NCBI RefSeq assembly: GCF_000696225.1 | Contig: NZ_BAWN01000015.1 | Coordinates: 124,001 to 188,000, forward strand | Origin: Serpentinimonas barnesii | GTDB lineage: Bacteria > Pseudomonadota > Gammaproteobacteria > Burkholderiales > Burkholderiaceae_C | Reading direction: 5' to 3' | DNA length: 64,000 nucleotides | Shown: in pieces, positions 44,522 to 54,337 of the stretch | Layout of the letters: every line of letters starts with the position of its first letter | How positions within the stretch are numbered: the first letter of the stretch is position 1 | The notes under the pieces: model-generated | What the model saw: only the letters and a program-made list of their open reading frames with translations | Databases searched by the model: none | Told to the model about the DNA's origin: nothing | Position numbers and translations under genes: made by a program

Positions 44522-46330
44522 ATGGCTGCTCTCACCTCTTCCCTGCCCCGGCGCCGCTTTGACGTCGTCATCATCGGGGCCGGCGGCTCCGGCATGCGCG
44601 CCTCGCTGCAACTGGCGCGCGCTGGCCTCAACGTGGCTGTGCTCTCCAAAGTGTTCCCGACCCGCTCGCACACCGTGGCGGCGCAAGGCGGCATTGGGGC
44701 ATCGCTCGGCAATATGAGCGAAGACAACTGGCACTACCACTTCTACGACACCGTCAAGGGCTCCGACTGGCTCGGCGACCAAGACGCGATCGAGTTCATG
44801 TGCCGCGAAGCACCCAAAGTGGTCTATGAGCTGGAACACTTCGGCATGCCCTTCGACCGCAACCCGGACGGCACCATCTACCAGCGCCCCTTTGGCGGCC
44901 ACACCGCCAACTACGGCGAAAAACCGGTGCAGCGCGCCTGCGCCGCCGCCGACCGCACCGGCCACGCCATGCTGCACACCCTGTACCAGCAAAACGTGGC
45001 GGCGCGCACCACCTTCTTCGTCGAGTGGATGGCGCTCGACCTGGTGCGCAACGCCGACGGCGACGTGCTGGGCGTGACCGCGCTCGAAATGGAAACCGGC
45101 GAAACCTATTTGCTGCAAGCCAAAACCACGCTGCTGGCCACCGGCGGTGCCGGGCGCATTTTTGCCGCCTCTACCAACGCCTTCATCAACACCGGCGACG
45201 GCCTAGGCATGGCAGCGCGCGCGGGCATCCCGCTGCAAGACATGGAATTCTGGCAGTTCCACCCCACCGGCGTAGCCGGGGCCGGGGTGCTGCTCACCGA
45301 AGGCTGCCGTGGCGAAGGCGCGATTCTGCGCAACGCCAGCGGCGAGCGCTTCATGGAGCGCTACGCCCCCACCCTCAAAGACTTGGCCCCGCGCGACTTC
45401 GTCAGCCGCTGCATGGACCAAGAGATCAAGGAAGGGCGCGGCTGCGGCCCCAACAAAGACTACATCAACCTCGACATGACGCACTTGGGTGGCGACACCA
45501 TCCTCAAGCGCCTGCCCTCGGTGTTCGAAATTGGCCACAACTTTGCCAACGTGGACATCACCAAGGAACCCATCCCGGTGGTGCCCACCATCCACTACCA
45601 GATGGGTGGCATCCCGACCAACATCCACGGCCAGGTGGTGCTGCCCGACGGCAGAGGCGGCCAGCGCCCGGTGCAGGGCCTGTACGCCGTGGGCGAGTGC
45701 GCCTGCGTATCGGTACACGGAGCCAACCGGCTCGGCACCAACTCGCTGCTCGACCTGCTGGTGTTTGGCCGCGCAGCCGGCAACCACATCGTCAACACGC
45801 TGGAGCGCAAGGCCGAATTTGCCGACCTGCCGGCCGACGCCGCCGACCGCTCACTGGCCCGGCTGGCCCGGCTCGACACCTGCACCGAGGGCGAATACGC
45901 CCAAAACGTGGCCGACGATCTGCGCACCACCATGCAGCAACACGCCGGGGTGTTCCGCACCCAGGCCAGCATGGACGAAGGGGTGGGCAAGGTCAATGCG
46001 CTGCGCCAGCGCGTGCAGGCCATCGGCCTGAAAGACAAATCCAAGGTTTTCAACACCGCCCGCATCGAGGCGCTGGAAGTGGAAAACCTGATCGAAGCCG
46101 CCCAAGCCACCATGAGCTCGGCCGCCGCCCGACGCGAGTGCCGCGGTGCCCACACCGTGAACGACTACGAGCGTGCCGCCGACGACGCCGAGTTCCCGCT
46201 CGGCCGCAACGACCGCGACTGGATGAAGCACACCCTGTGGCACAGCGCCGACAACTCGCTCAGCTACAAGCCGGTCAACCTCAAGCCACTCACGGTGGCC
46301 TCGGTTCCGCCCAAAGTCCGCACCTTCTAA
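44522..46330 (+). CDS. sdhA: Succinate dehydrogenase flavoprotein subunit
   Basis: A 602-residue flavoprotein. The FAD-binding GAGGSGMRASLQLA motif is at the N-terminus, and the covalent-FAD His is in RSHTVAAQGGIGA. The catalytic region includes HPTGVAGAG and a later HGANRLGTNSLLDLLVFGR segment. It oxidises succinate to fumarate in complex II. FAD attachment would be assisted by the SdhE-like protein encoded two genes downstream. Confidence 0.96.
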   Translation: MAALTSSLPRRRFDVVIIGAGGSGMRASLQLARAGLNVAVLSKVFPTRSHTVAAQGGIGASLGNMSEDNWHYHFYDTVKGSDWLGDQDAIEFMCREAPKVVYELEHFGMPFDRNPDGTIYQRPFGGHTANYGEKPVQRACAAADRTGHAMLHTLYQQNVAARTTFFVEWMALDLVRNADGDVLGVTALEMETGETYLLQAKTTLLATGGAGRIFAASTNAFINTGDGLGMAARAGIPLQDMEFWQFHPTGVAGAGVLLTEGCRGEGAILRNASGERFMERYAPTLKDLAPRDFVSRCMDQEIKEGRGCGPNKDYINLDMTHLGGDTILKRLPSVFEIGHNFANVDITKEPIPVVPTIHYQMGGIPTNIHGQVVLPDGRGGQRPVQGLYAVGECACVSVHGANRLGTNSLLDLLVFGRAAGNHIVNTLERKAEFADLPADAADRSLARLARLDTCTEGEYAQNVADDLRTTMQQHAGVFRTQASMDEGVGKVNALRQRVQAIGLKDKSKVFNTARIEALEVENLIEAAQATMSSAAARRECRGAHTVNDYERAADDAEFPLGRNDRDWMKHTLWHSADNSLSYKPVNLKPLTVASVPPKVRTF

Positions 46331-46366
46331 AGCTGCCGACGCGCACCCCACCCGGAGCACCTGAAC

Positions 46367-47071
46367 ATGGCCCTACGCACCTTCAAAATCTACCGCTACG
46401 ACCCCGAGCGCGACGCCAAGCCCTACATGCAGACCCTGCAAGTGGAGCTGAGCGGGCACGAGCGCATGCTGCTCGACGCGCTGATGAAGCTCAAGGTTGT
46501 CGATCCCACGCTCTCGTTTCGGCGCTCCTGCCGCGAAGGCGTGTGCGGCTCCGACGGCATGAACATCAACGGCAAGAACGGCTTGGCCTGCCTGACCAAT
46601 ATGAACACGCTCAAGGGCGAGATCGTGCTTAAGCCGCTGCCCGGGCTGCCGGTGGTGCGCGACCTGATCGTGGACATGACGCAGTTTTTCCAGCAGTACC
46701 ACAGCATCAAGCCGTATTTGATCAACACCAGCCAGCCGCCGGAAACCGAGCGCCTGCAGTCGCCCGAGGAGCGCGAAGAGCTCAACGGCCTGTACGAGTG
46801 CATTCTGTGTGCGAGCTGCTCCACCGCCTGCCCGAGCTTTTGGTGGAACCCCGACAAATTCGTCGGCCCGGCCGGTTTGCTGCAAGCCTACCGCTTTTTG
46901 GCCGATAGCCGCGACCAGGCCACCGCCGAGCGGCTCGACAACCTCGAAGACCCGTACCGCCTGTTTCGCTGCCACACCATCATGAACTGCGTCGATGTCT
47001 GCCCCAAGAGCCTGAACCCGACCCAGGCGATAGGCAAGATCAAGGAAATGATGGTGCGGCGCGCCATCTAA
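46367..47071 (+). CDS. sdhB: Succinate dehydrogenase iron-sulfur subunit
   Basis: A 234-residue iron-sulfur protein. The [2Fe-2S] cysteines are in SCREGVCGSDGMNINGKNG and the following AC. The [4Fe-4S] and [3Fe-4S] ligands are in CILCASCSTACP and CHTIMNCVDVCPKSLNP. It passes electrons from SdhA to the membrane subunits. The sdhE-like start follows 4 bases after the stop. Confidence 0.96.
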   Translation: MALRTFKIYRYDPERDAKPYMQTLQVELSGHERMLLDALMKLKVVDPTLSFRRSCREGVCGSDGMNINGKNGLACLTNMNTLKGEIVLKPLPGLPVVRDLIVDMTQFFQQYHSIKPYLINTSQPPETERLQSPEEREELNGLYECILCASCSTACPSFWWNPDKFVGPAGLLQAYRFLADSRDQATAERLDNLEDPYRLFRCHTIMNCVDVCPKSLNPTQAIGKIKEMMVRRAI

Positions 47072-47075
47072 CGGT

Positions 47076-47537
47076 ATGACCCCCACGCTTGCCACTTCGT
47101 GCGCTGCGCTGCCCCCCGAGGGGGCTGCCCCGCCTTGGGACGGCCCGGCGGCGGAAGGCATGGCCCCCACGCTTGCCACTTCGTGCGCTGCGCTGCCCCC
47201 CGAGGGGGCTGCCCCGCCTTGGGACGGCCCGGCGGCGGGGCTGGCCTCCACGCTTGCCGACGCCGACCCGATTGATGAGCGCGCGCTCAGCAAGCTGCGC
47301 TGGCGCTGCAGGCGCGGCTTGCTGGAAAACGACCTGCTGCTGGAGCGCTTTTTTGCTCGCATGGGGACCTCGATCAGCCAGCGCCAGGCGCGCGCCATGC
47401 ACACCCTGATGGACTTGTCCGACCCCGACTTGCTCGATTTGCTGCTCTCGCGCAAGCCCCCCGGCCCCGAGCACAGCAGCGCCGAGGTGCTGGAGCTGCT
47501 GCAGCAGTTGCGCCCGGTCGCGCAGCAGCCCGCCTAG
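47076..47537 (+). CDS. sdhE: SdhE-like FAD assembly factor with a duplicated repeat in its N-terminus
   Basis: A 153-residue reading frame; SdhE proteins are usually about 80-95 residues. The SdhE core begins near residue 66 (ERALSKLRWRCRRGLLENDLLLERFF), contains the RxGxxE-like segment seen here as RRGLLEND, and runs through MDLSDPDLLDLLLSR. The first 55 residues are two copies of a 28-residue block (TLATSCAALPPEGAAPPWDG) encoded by a DNA repeat. Three in-frame starts are possible: 47076, the copy-2 ATG at 47160, or a later non-ATG codon. SdhE promotes covalent flavinylation of SdhA. Confidence 0.8.
   Translation: MTPTLATSCAALPPEGAAPPWDGPAAEGMAPTLATSCAALPPEGAAPPWDGPAAGLASTLADADPIDERALSKLRWRCRRGLLENDLLLERFFARMGTSISQRQARAMHTLMDLSDPDLLDLLLSRKPPGPEHSSAEVLELLQQLRPVAQQPA
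47080..47238. repeat. Two 84-base-period direct repeats with internal hairpins
   Basis: Bases 47080-47154 and 47164-47238 are identical over 75 bases. Each copy carries a GC hairpin (GCCCCCCGAGGGGGC) and a second inverted GC block. The 84-base period equals 28 codons, so the sdhE frame is preserved. The sequence resembles the hairpin-bearing repeats scattered through Comamonadaceae genomes; that resemblance is from memory. No further copy was seen in this window. Confidence 0.9.
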
Positions 47538-47591
47538 CCCGATCCCCCCAAGTTTTAGCCCCTTTTACCCTTCACCCCATAAGGATGTCGC

Positions 47592-48902
<1,311 letters not shown>

Positions 48903-48931
48903 TTCTTCAGACCCAGCCCGGCCCCCACCCG

Positions 48932-48962
48932 GCCCCGCTCTGCTTGGCGTGAGCGGGGCTTT
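48932..48962 (+). terminator. Terminator-like hairpin after gltA
   Basis: A perfect 9-bp stem GCCCCGCTC/GAGCGGGGC with a 10-base loop lies 30 bases after the gltA stop. It is followed only by TTT, so termination may be partial. Confidence 0.5.
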
Positions 48963-48989
48963 GTCACCACCTGAAGGCACTGCCCACGC

Positions 48990-50411
48990 ATGGGACGCAC
49001 GCTCTACGACAAAATCTGGGACGAGCACGTCGTCCACACCGAGCCCGACGGCACCGCCGTGCTCTACATCGACCGGCACCTGGTGCACGAAGTCACCAGC
49101 CCGCAGGCCTTCGAAGGGCTGCGCGAGGCCGGGCGCAAGGTCTGGCGCGTCAGTTCGGTGGTGGCCACGGCCGACCACAACACCCCCACCACCGGCTGGG
49201 AGTTGGGCTACGAGGGCATTGCCGACCCGATCAGCAAAGAGCAGATCACCACGCTCAACACCAACATCGCCGAGTTTGGCGCCGCCGCCTTCTTCCCCTT
49301 CATGCACCCGCGCCAAGGGATCGTGCACGTGGTGGGGCCAGAAAACGGCGCCACCCTGCCCGGCATGACCGTGGTCTGTGGCGACTCGCACACCTCCACC
49401 CACGGCGCTTTTGGGGCGCTGGCGCACGGCATCGGCACCAGCGAAGTCGAGCACGTGCTGGCCACCCAAACGCTGCTGGCCAAAAAGGCCAAGAACCTGC
49501 TCATCCGCGTCGAGGGCCAACTGCCCCAGGGCTGCGGCGCCAAAGACATTGTGTTGGCCATCATCGGCCGCATCGGCACCGCGGGCGGCACCGGCTGCAC
49601 GATCGAGTTTGGCGGCAGCGCCATCCGCGCCCTGTCGATCGAAGGCCGCATGACGGTCTGCAATATGGCGATCGAGGCCGGGGCCCGAGCCGGCCTGGTG
49701 GCGGTGGACGAGAAAACCATCGCCTACCTCAAAGGGCGCCCGCTGGCCCCCAGCGGCTTGGAGTGGGAGCAGGCCGCTGCCTACTGGCGCACCCTGCAAT
49801 CCGACCCGGACGCCGTTTTCGACTCCGTGGTCGAACTCGACGCAGCCCAGATCGCCCCCCAAGTGACCTGGGGCACCTCGCCCGAAATGGTGCTGCCGAT
49901 CACCGGCCGCGTGCCCGACCCGGACCAGATCAAAGACGCGGGCCAGCGCGCCGCCGTGGAACGCGCGCTCAGCTACATGGGCCTGCAACCGGGCCAGCGC
50001 CTGGCCGACCTGAGTGTGGACAAGGTGTTTATCGGCTCGTGCACCAACAGCCGCATCGAAGACCTGCGCGAAGCCGCGGCCATGGTGCAAAAGCTGGGCC
50101 AGAAAGTGGCGCGCAACGTGCGTCTGGCGCTGGTGGTGCCCGGCTCCGGCCAAGTCAAGGCGCAGGCCGAGCGCGAAGGCTTGCATGAGATTTTTCGCGC
50201 CGCGGGCTTTGAGTGGCGCGAGCCCGGCTGCAGCATGTGCCTGGCCATGAACGCCGACCGCCTAGAGCCAGGCGAGCGCTGCGCCAGCACCAGCAACCGC
50301 AACTTCGAAGGCCGCCAAGGGGCGGGGGGCCGCACCCATTTGCTCAGCCCAGCCATGGCGGCGGCGGCGGCCATCGCTGGCCACTTCGTCGATGTGCGCC
50401 CTTACGCCTGA
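48990..50411 (+). CDS. leuC: 3-isopropylmalate dehydratase large subunit
   Basis: A 473-residue aconitase-family protein. The N-terminus [12 protein letters not shown] is typical. Cluster cysteines occur in [15 protein letters not shown] and in the C-terminal CSMCLAMN motif, and [15 protein letters not shown] is intact. With LeuD it isomerises 2-isopropylmalate to 3-isopropylmalate. The gene begins 87 bases after gltA. The next gene is a tiny lipoprotein rather than leuD itself. Confidence 0.95.
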   Translation: MGRTLYDKIWDEHVVHTEPDGTAVLYIDRHLVHEVTSPQAFEGLREAGRKVWRVSSVVATADHNTPTTGWELGYEGIADPISKEQITTLNTNIAEFGAAAFFPFMHPRQGIVHVVGPENGATLPGMTVVCGDSHTSTHGAFGALAHGIGTSEVEHVLATQTLLAKKAKNLLIRVEGQLPQGCGAKDIVLAIIGRIGTAGGTGCTIEFGGSAIRALSIEGRMTVCNMAIEAGARAGLVAVDEKTIAYLKGRPLAPSGLEWEQAAAYWRTLQSDPDAVFDSVVELDAAQIAPQVTWGTSPEMVLPITGRVPDPDQIKDAGQRAAVERALSYMGLQPGQRLADLSVDKVFIGSCTNSRIEDLREAAAMVQKLGQKVARNVRLALVVPGSGQVKAQAEREGLHEIFRAAGFEWREPGCSMCLAMNADRLEPGERCASTSNRNFEGRQGAGGRTHLLSPAMAAAAAIAGHFVDVRPYA

Positions 50412-50435
50412 ATTCCCTCACCCAGGAGTTTTGCC

Positions 50436-50561
50436 ATGAAACCCGTCCTTACCCTGTTGCTGCTGGCCGCCAGCCTGACCTTGAGCGGCTGCTCGACCAT
50501 TGCCGGCATCGGCAAAGACGTGCAGCGCGGCGGCCAGATCATCCAGGACGCCGCCCGCTAG
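50436..50561 (+). CDS. Entericidin-like small lipoprotein
   Basis: A 41-residue peptide. The signal sequence MKPVLTLLLLAASL is followed by the lipobox LSGC (acylated Cys19) and a short mature tail STIAGIGKDVQRGGQIIQDA, typical of the entericidin EcnA/EcnB family. These small envelope lipoproteins are linked to stress and cell lysis in enteric bacteria; the role here is unknown. A clear AGGAG site lies 9 bases upstream. It is embedded between leuC and leuD. Confidence 0.88.
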   Translation: MKPVLTLLLLAASLTLSGCSTIAGIGKDVQRGGQIIQDAAR

Positions 50562-50588
50562 GCCGCGCCCGCACCCCTTACGCCCCCG

Positions 50589-51239
50589 ATGCAAGCTTTT
50601 ACCGTACACCAGGGCCTGGTGGCTCCGATCGACCGCGAAAACGTCGACACCGACGCCATCATTCCCAAGCAGTTCCTGAAATCGATCCGCAAGACCGGTT
50701 TTGGCCCCAACCTGTTCGACGAGTGGCGCTACCTCGACGTCGGCCAGCCGGGGCAAGACCCGGCCAGCCGCCGCCCGAACCCCGATTTCGTGCTCAACCA
50801 GCCGCGCTACGCCGGGGCCTCGGTGCTGCTGGCGCGCAAAAATTTTGGCTGCGGCTCCAGCCGCGAACACGCGCCCTGGGCGATCGAGCAGTGCGGCTTT
50901 CGGGCCCTGATCGCCCCCAGCTTTGCCGACATTTTTTTCAACAACTGCTTCAAAAACGGCCTGCTGCCGATCGTGCTGCCCGAGCCGCAGGTGGCGCAGC
51001 TGTTCGACGCGGTACACGCCTTCCCCGGCTACCGCCTGACCATCGACTTGCCGCGCCAGTGCATCGTGCTGCCGCAGGGCGAAGAAATCGCCTTCGAGGT
51101 CAACGCCTTTAGAAAGCACTGCCTGCTCAACGGCCTCGACGACATCGGCCTGACGCTGCGCCACGCCGACAAAATCCGCAGCTTCGAAGCCGAGCGCCTA
51201 GCCACCAAACCGTGGCTGAACCGCACCTGGCTGGGCTGA
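50589..51239 (+). CDS. leuD: 3-isopropylmalate dehydratase small subunit
   Basis: A 216-residue swivel-domain protein of normal length. The N-terminal [14 protein letters not shown] and the [15 protein letters not shown] motif are characteristic. It forms the heterodimeric isomerase with LeuC. It starts 27 bases after the entericidin-like gene and is followed by leuB after 45 bases. Confidence 0.95.
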   Translation: MQAFTVHQGLVAPIDRENVDTDAIIPKQFLKSIRKTGFGPNLFDEWRYLDVGQPGQDPASRRPNPDFVLNQPRYAGASVLLARKNFGCGSSREHAPWAIEQCGFRALIAPSFADIFFNNCFKNGLLPIVLPEPQVAQLFDAVHAFPGYRLTIDLPRQCIVLPQGEEIAFEVNAFRKHCLLNGLDDIGLTLRHADKIRSFEAERLATKPWLNRTWLG

Positions 51240-51284
51240 TCTCGCCCGCCCCCTTTGTTTCCCCCACGCACGCCCCCCCACCCC

Positions 51285-52367
51285 ATGAAAATCGCAGTCC
51301 TTCCCGGTGATGGCATCGGCACCGAAATTGTTGCGCAGGCCCTGGCGGTGCTGCAAGCACTGGAATTGCCCTTCGAGTTCGAGCACGCCCTGGTGGGCGG
51401 GGCCGCCTACGCCGCGCACGGGCACCCGCTGCCCGAGGCCACGCTCAAGCTGGCGCAGCAGGCCGACGCGGTGCTCTTTGGGGCCGTGGGCGACTGGAAA
51501 TACGACCAGTTGGAGCGCCACCTGCGCCCCGAGCAGGCCATTTTGGGGCTGCGCAAGCACCTCGGGCTGTTCGCCAACTTTCGCCCCGCGATCTGCTACG
51601 AGCAACTGGTGGATGCCTCCAGCCTCAAGCCCGAGCTCATCGCCGGGCTCGACATCCTGATCATCCGCGAGCTCACCGGCGACATTTACTTTGGCCAGCC
51701 GCGCGGGCGCCGCATCGCCAGCGACGGCCTGTTCCCCGGCAGCGAAGAAGCCTTCGACACCATGCGCTACAGCCGGCCCGAAATCGAGCGCATCGCGCAC
51801 GTGGCCTTCAAGGCGGCGCGCCAGCGCGGCAAGAAAGTCACCAGCGTCGATAAGGCCAACGTGCTGGAAACCTTCCAGTTCTGGAAAGACGTGGTGACCG
51901 AAGTCCACGCCCAGTACCCCGACGTGGCGCTGGAGCACATGTACGTGGACAACGCCGCCATGCAACTGGTCAAGCGCCCCAAGGCCTTCGACGTGGTGGT
52001 GACTGGCAATATGTTTGGCGACATCCTCTCGGACGAAGCGGCCATGCTCACCGGCTCGATCGGCATGTTGCCCTCGGCCAGCCTGAACGAGCGCGGCCAG
52101 GGCCTGTACGAGCCCAGCCACGGCAGCGCCCCCGACATCGCCGGCCAAGGCATTGCCAACCCGCTGGCCACCATTTTGAGTGCCGCCATGCTGCTGCGCT
52201 ACTCGCTGCGCCAAGACGCCGCGGCAGCGCGCATCGAGGCCGCGGTGCAAAGCGTGCTGGCGCAAGGGCTGCGCACCCCCGATATTTACCGCGAAGGCTG
52301 CACCCGCGTCGGCACGGCGCAGATGGGCGCGGCGGTGGTGGCGGCGCTGCGCGCGCAGGCAGGCTAA
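51285..52367 (+). CDS. leuB: 3-isopropylmalate dehydrogenase
   Basis: A 360-residue decarboxylating dehydrogenase. The NAD-region and substrate motifs [19 protein letters not shown] and the [20 protein letters not shown] segment identify LeuB. It oxidises 3-isopropylmalate to 2-oxoisocaproate, completing the leucine steps encoded here; leuA is not in the window. ATG 51285 gives the family start. It ends with a 4-base overlap with the convergent DUF2784 gene. Confidence 0.95.
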   Translation: MKIAVLPGDGIGTEIVAQALAVLQALELPFEFEHALVGGAAYAAHGHPLPEATLKLAQQADAVLFGAVGDWKYDQLERHLRPEQAILGLRKHLGLFANFRPAICYEQLVDASSLKPELIAGLDILIIRELTGDIYFGQPRGRRIASDGLFPGSEEAFDTMRYSRPEIERIAHVAFKAARQRGKKVTSVDKANVLETFQFWKDVVTEVHAQYPDVALEHMYVDNAAMQLVKRPKAFDVVVTGNMFGDILSDEAAMLTGSIGMLPSASLNERGQGLYEPSHGSAPDIAGQGIANPLATILSAAMLLRYSLRQDAAAARIEAAVQSVLAQGLRTPDIYREGCTRVGTAQMGAAVVAALRAQAG

Positions 52368-52735
52368 GCCCGTGTTTGGCGGCGCCGGCGCAACACCCAA
52401 GCGTAGATCACCACGTTAAAAATCAGCACCAGCGCCCCGAGCACAAACTGCAACTCGCGCGTCAGCCCCTCGGGGTAAATGACGGCCAGCAGATAGTGCT
52501 CGATGAAGCCGCCCTCCACCCCCGCCTGGCCGGCCAGCGCCCGAAAGTGGTTTTCGATGTCGGTCAAGGGGCATGGGGCCCCGGCCAGCATGACAAAAAA
52601 AGCCCATGCGGCGCAAGGCAGTTGCAGCCACGGCACCCAGCGCCACCGAAGCGCCAGCACCGCCCCGAACACCGAAAACACGATGTAGAGCAGGTGCAGC
52701 GACAGCACCAGATCGGCAGCCAGACGGTAGAGCAT
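52364..52735 (-). CDS. DUF2784 family membrane protein
   Basis: A 123-residue protein with three to four hydrophobic helices. The pattern [19 protein letters not shown], then [17 protein letters not shown] and a final helix ending in basic residues (RRRRQTRA), fits DUF2784. The function is unknown. It runs opposite to leuB and asd and stands alone. Its position within the leu-asd string is probably incidental. Confidence 0.8.
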   Translation of the reverse strand: MLYRLAADLVLSLHLLYIVFSVFGAVLALRWRWVPWLQLPCAAWAFFVMLAGAPCPLTDIENHFRALAGQAGVEGGFIEHYLLAVIYPEGLTRELQFVLGALVLIFNVVIYAWVLRRRRQTRA

Positions 52736-53031
52736 GGGTGAAGACTATCGCAAAACCCTGACCCGCGCATGCAAAACCCGAGCAAAATCCGATCCCTAAA
52801 CCCGGCTAGAATGGCTACCCATGTTTATGCACTGCGCGCCCGCATTCCACGCAACCCCTGCCTCCCGGCCGGGCTGGGCGGTGCGCGCCTTCATCAAAAC
52901 CACGACCGGCTGAACACAGCCCGGTTCGTCGCGCCCCCACCCGGCCAGACGAGCCGGGGCAGCTGGTTTAACAGGCGGTCTGCCATGCGGCCCGCCACTG
53001 CAGCGATTTTTTAACTGAAAGGGCGTTTGTC

Positions 53032-54141
53032 ATGAGCAAAGTGGTAGGTCTGGTCGGCTGGCGCGGCATGGTCGGTTCGGTGTTGATGGACCGCATGAGC
53101 GCCGAGGGCGACTTCGCGCACATCGATCCGGTGTTTTTCTCCACCTCCAACGCGGGCGGGGCTGCGCCGGAGCAAGCCCGCACCCAGCGCACGCTGCAAG
53201 ACGCCAACGACCTCGCGGCGCTGGCGCGCTGCGACATCATCCTCACCTGCCAGGGCGGTGACTACACCAAAGCCGTGTTTGCGCGCCTGCGCCAAAGCGG
53301 CTGGCAAGGGCACTGGATCGACGCCGCTTCGGCGCTGCGCATGGAAGATGACGCGGTCATCATCCTCGACCCGGTCAACGAGGGCCTGATCCGCAACCGG
53401 CTGGCGGCGGGCGGGCGCAACTGGATCGGCGGCAACTGCACCAACTCGATCCTGCTCATGGGCTTGAACGGCCTGTTCAAGGCCGATCTGGTCGAGTGGG
53501 TCAGCTCCATGACCTACCAGGCCGCTTCGGGCGGCGGCGCCAACCACATGCGCGAGCTGCTGCAAGGCATGGGCGTGTGCCACGCCGCCGTGGCCAACGA
53601 ATTGGCCAACCCGGCCAGCGCCATACTGGAAATCGACCGCAAGGTGGCGCACGCCATTCGCCACGAGGTGCCGCGCGAGTATTTCGGTGCCCCGCTGGCC
53701 GGTGGCCTGATTCCGTGGATCGACGCGCAGCTCGACAACGGCCAGTCCAAAGAAGAATGGAAAGGCCAGGCCGAGGTCAATAAAATTCTGGGCACGGCGC
53801 AGACCATCCCGGTCGATGGCCTGTGCGTGCGCATCGGGGCCATGCGCTGCCACAGCTTGGCGCTCACGCTCAAGCTCAAGCAAGACCTGCCGCTGGCCGA
53901 GATCGAGACCCTGATCCGCAACGGCAACCCGTGGGTCAAGTGGGTGCCCAATGAGCGCGCCGCTTCGGCCCAAGAGCTCACACCCGCCGCCATCACCGGC
54001 GGCCTGCAGGTGGGGGTGGGGCGGGTGCGCAAGCTCAACATGGGGCCGCAGTACCTGTCGGCGTTTGTGATCGGCGACCAACTGCTGTGGGGCGCGGCCG
54101 AGCCGCTGCGGCGCATGCTGCGCATCCTGTTGGCGGCTTGA
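53032..54141 (+). CDS. asd: Aspartate-semialdehyde dehydrogenase
   Basis: A 369-residue enzyme of the Gram-negative Asd group. The N-terminal [18 protein letters not shown] binds NADP, the active-site Cys is in [17 protein letters not shown], and the catalytic His lies in [16 protein letters not shown]. It makes aspartate semialdehyde for lysine, threonine, methionine and diaminopimelate. A GAAAGGG ribosome site precedes the start. The 296-base upstream gap contains no clear gene apart from a 30-codon frame at 52821-52913. Confidence 0.95.
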   Translation: MSKVVGLVGWRGMVGSVLMDRMSAEGDFAHIDPVFFSTSNAGGAAPEQARTQRTLQDANDLAALARCDIILTCQGGDYTKAVFARLRQSGWQGHWIDAASALRMEDDAVIILDPVNEGLIRNRLAAGGRNWIGGNCTNSILLMGLNGLFKADLVEWVSSMTYQAASGGGANHMRELLQGMGVCHAAVANELANPASAILEIDRKVAHAIRHEVPREYFGAPLAGGLIPWIDAQLDNGQSKEEWKGQAEVNKILGTAQTIPVDGLCVRIGAMRCHSLALTLKLKQDLPLAEIETLIRNGNPWVKWVPNERAASAQELTPAAITGGLQVGVGRVRKLNMGPQYLSAFVIGDQLLWGAAEPLRRMLRILLAA

Positions 54142-54248
54142 GGGTATAGTGGCGGTTGAATGATCGACGGTTTGTTGCTCCGATGCAACGATCAGCGCCT
54201 CATTTGACCGCAACCGGGCTTCCGCACGGATTCAGGCTGAATCTGAGC

Positions 54249-54277
54249 TTGTCAATGCAAGCGCTTGATGTTATGGT
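54249..54277 (+). promoter_or_regulatory. Sigma-70 promoter of fimV
   Basis: TTGTCA (54249-54254), a 17-base spacer and TATGGT (54272-54277) form a good promoter. Transcription would begin near 54284, after the first in-frame ATG at 54281, so the functional fimV start must be downstream. Confidence 0.55.
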
Positions 54278-54337
54278 CAAATGGCTTTGCAAATGCCAGA
54301 GGTGTTTGTGCCTTACTACCCTTCCAAATTGCACCCC

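Noticed and set aside
47080-47238. CRISPR array in the sdhE region
   Set aside because: There are two abutting 84-base units with no unique spacers, so this is a tandem duplication.
54281-54337. fimV start at the first in-frame ATG
   Set aside because: The best promoter places the transcription start at about 54284, after that ATG; the ATG at 54338 gives a better signal sequence.
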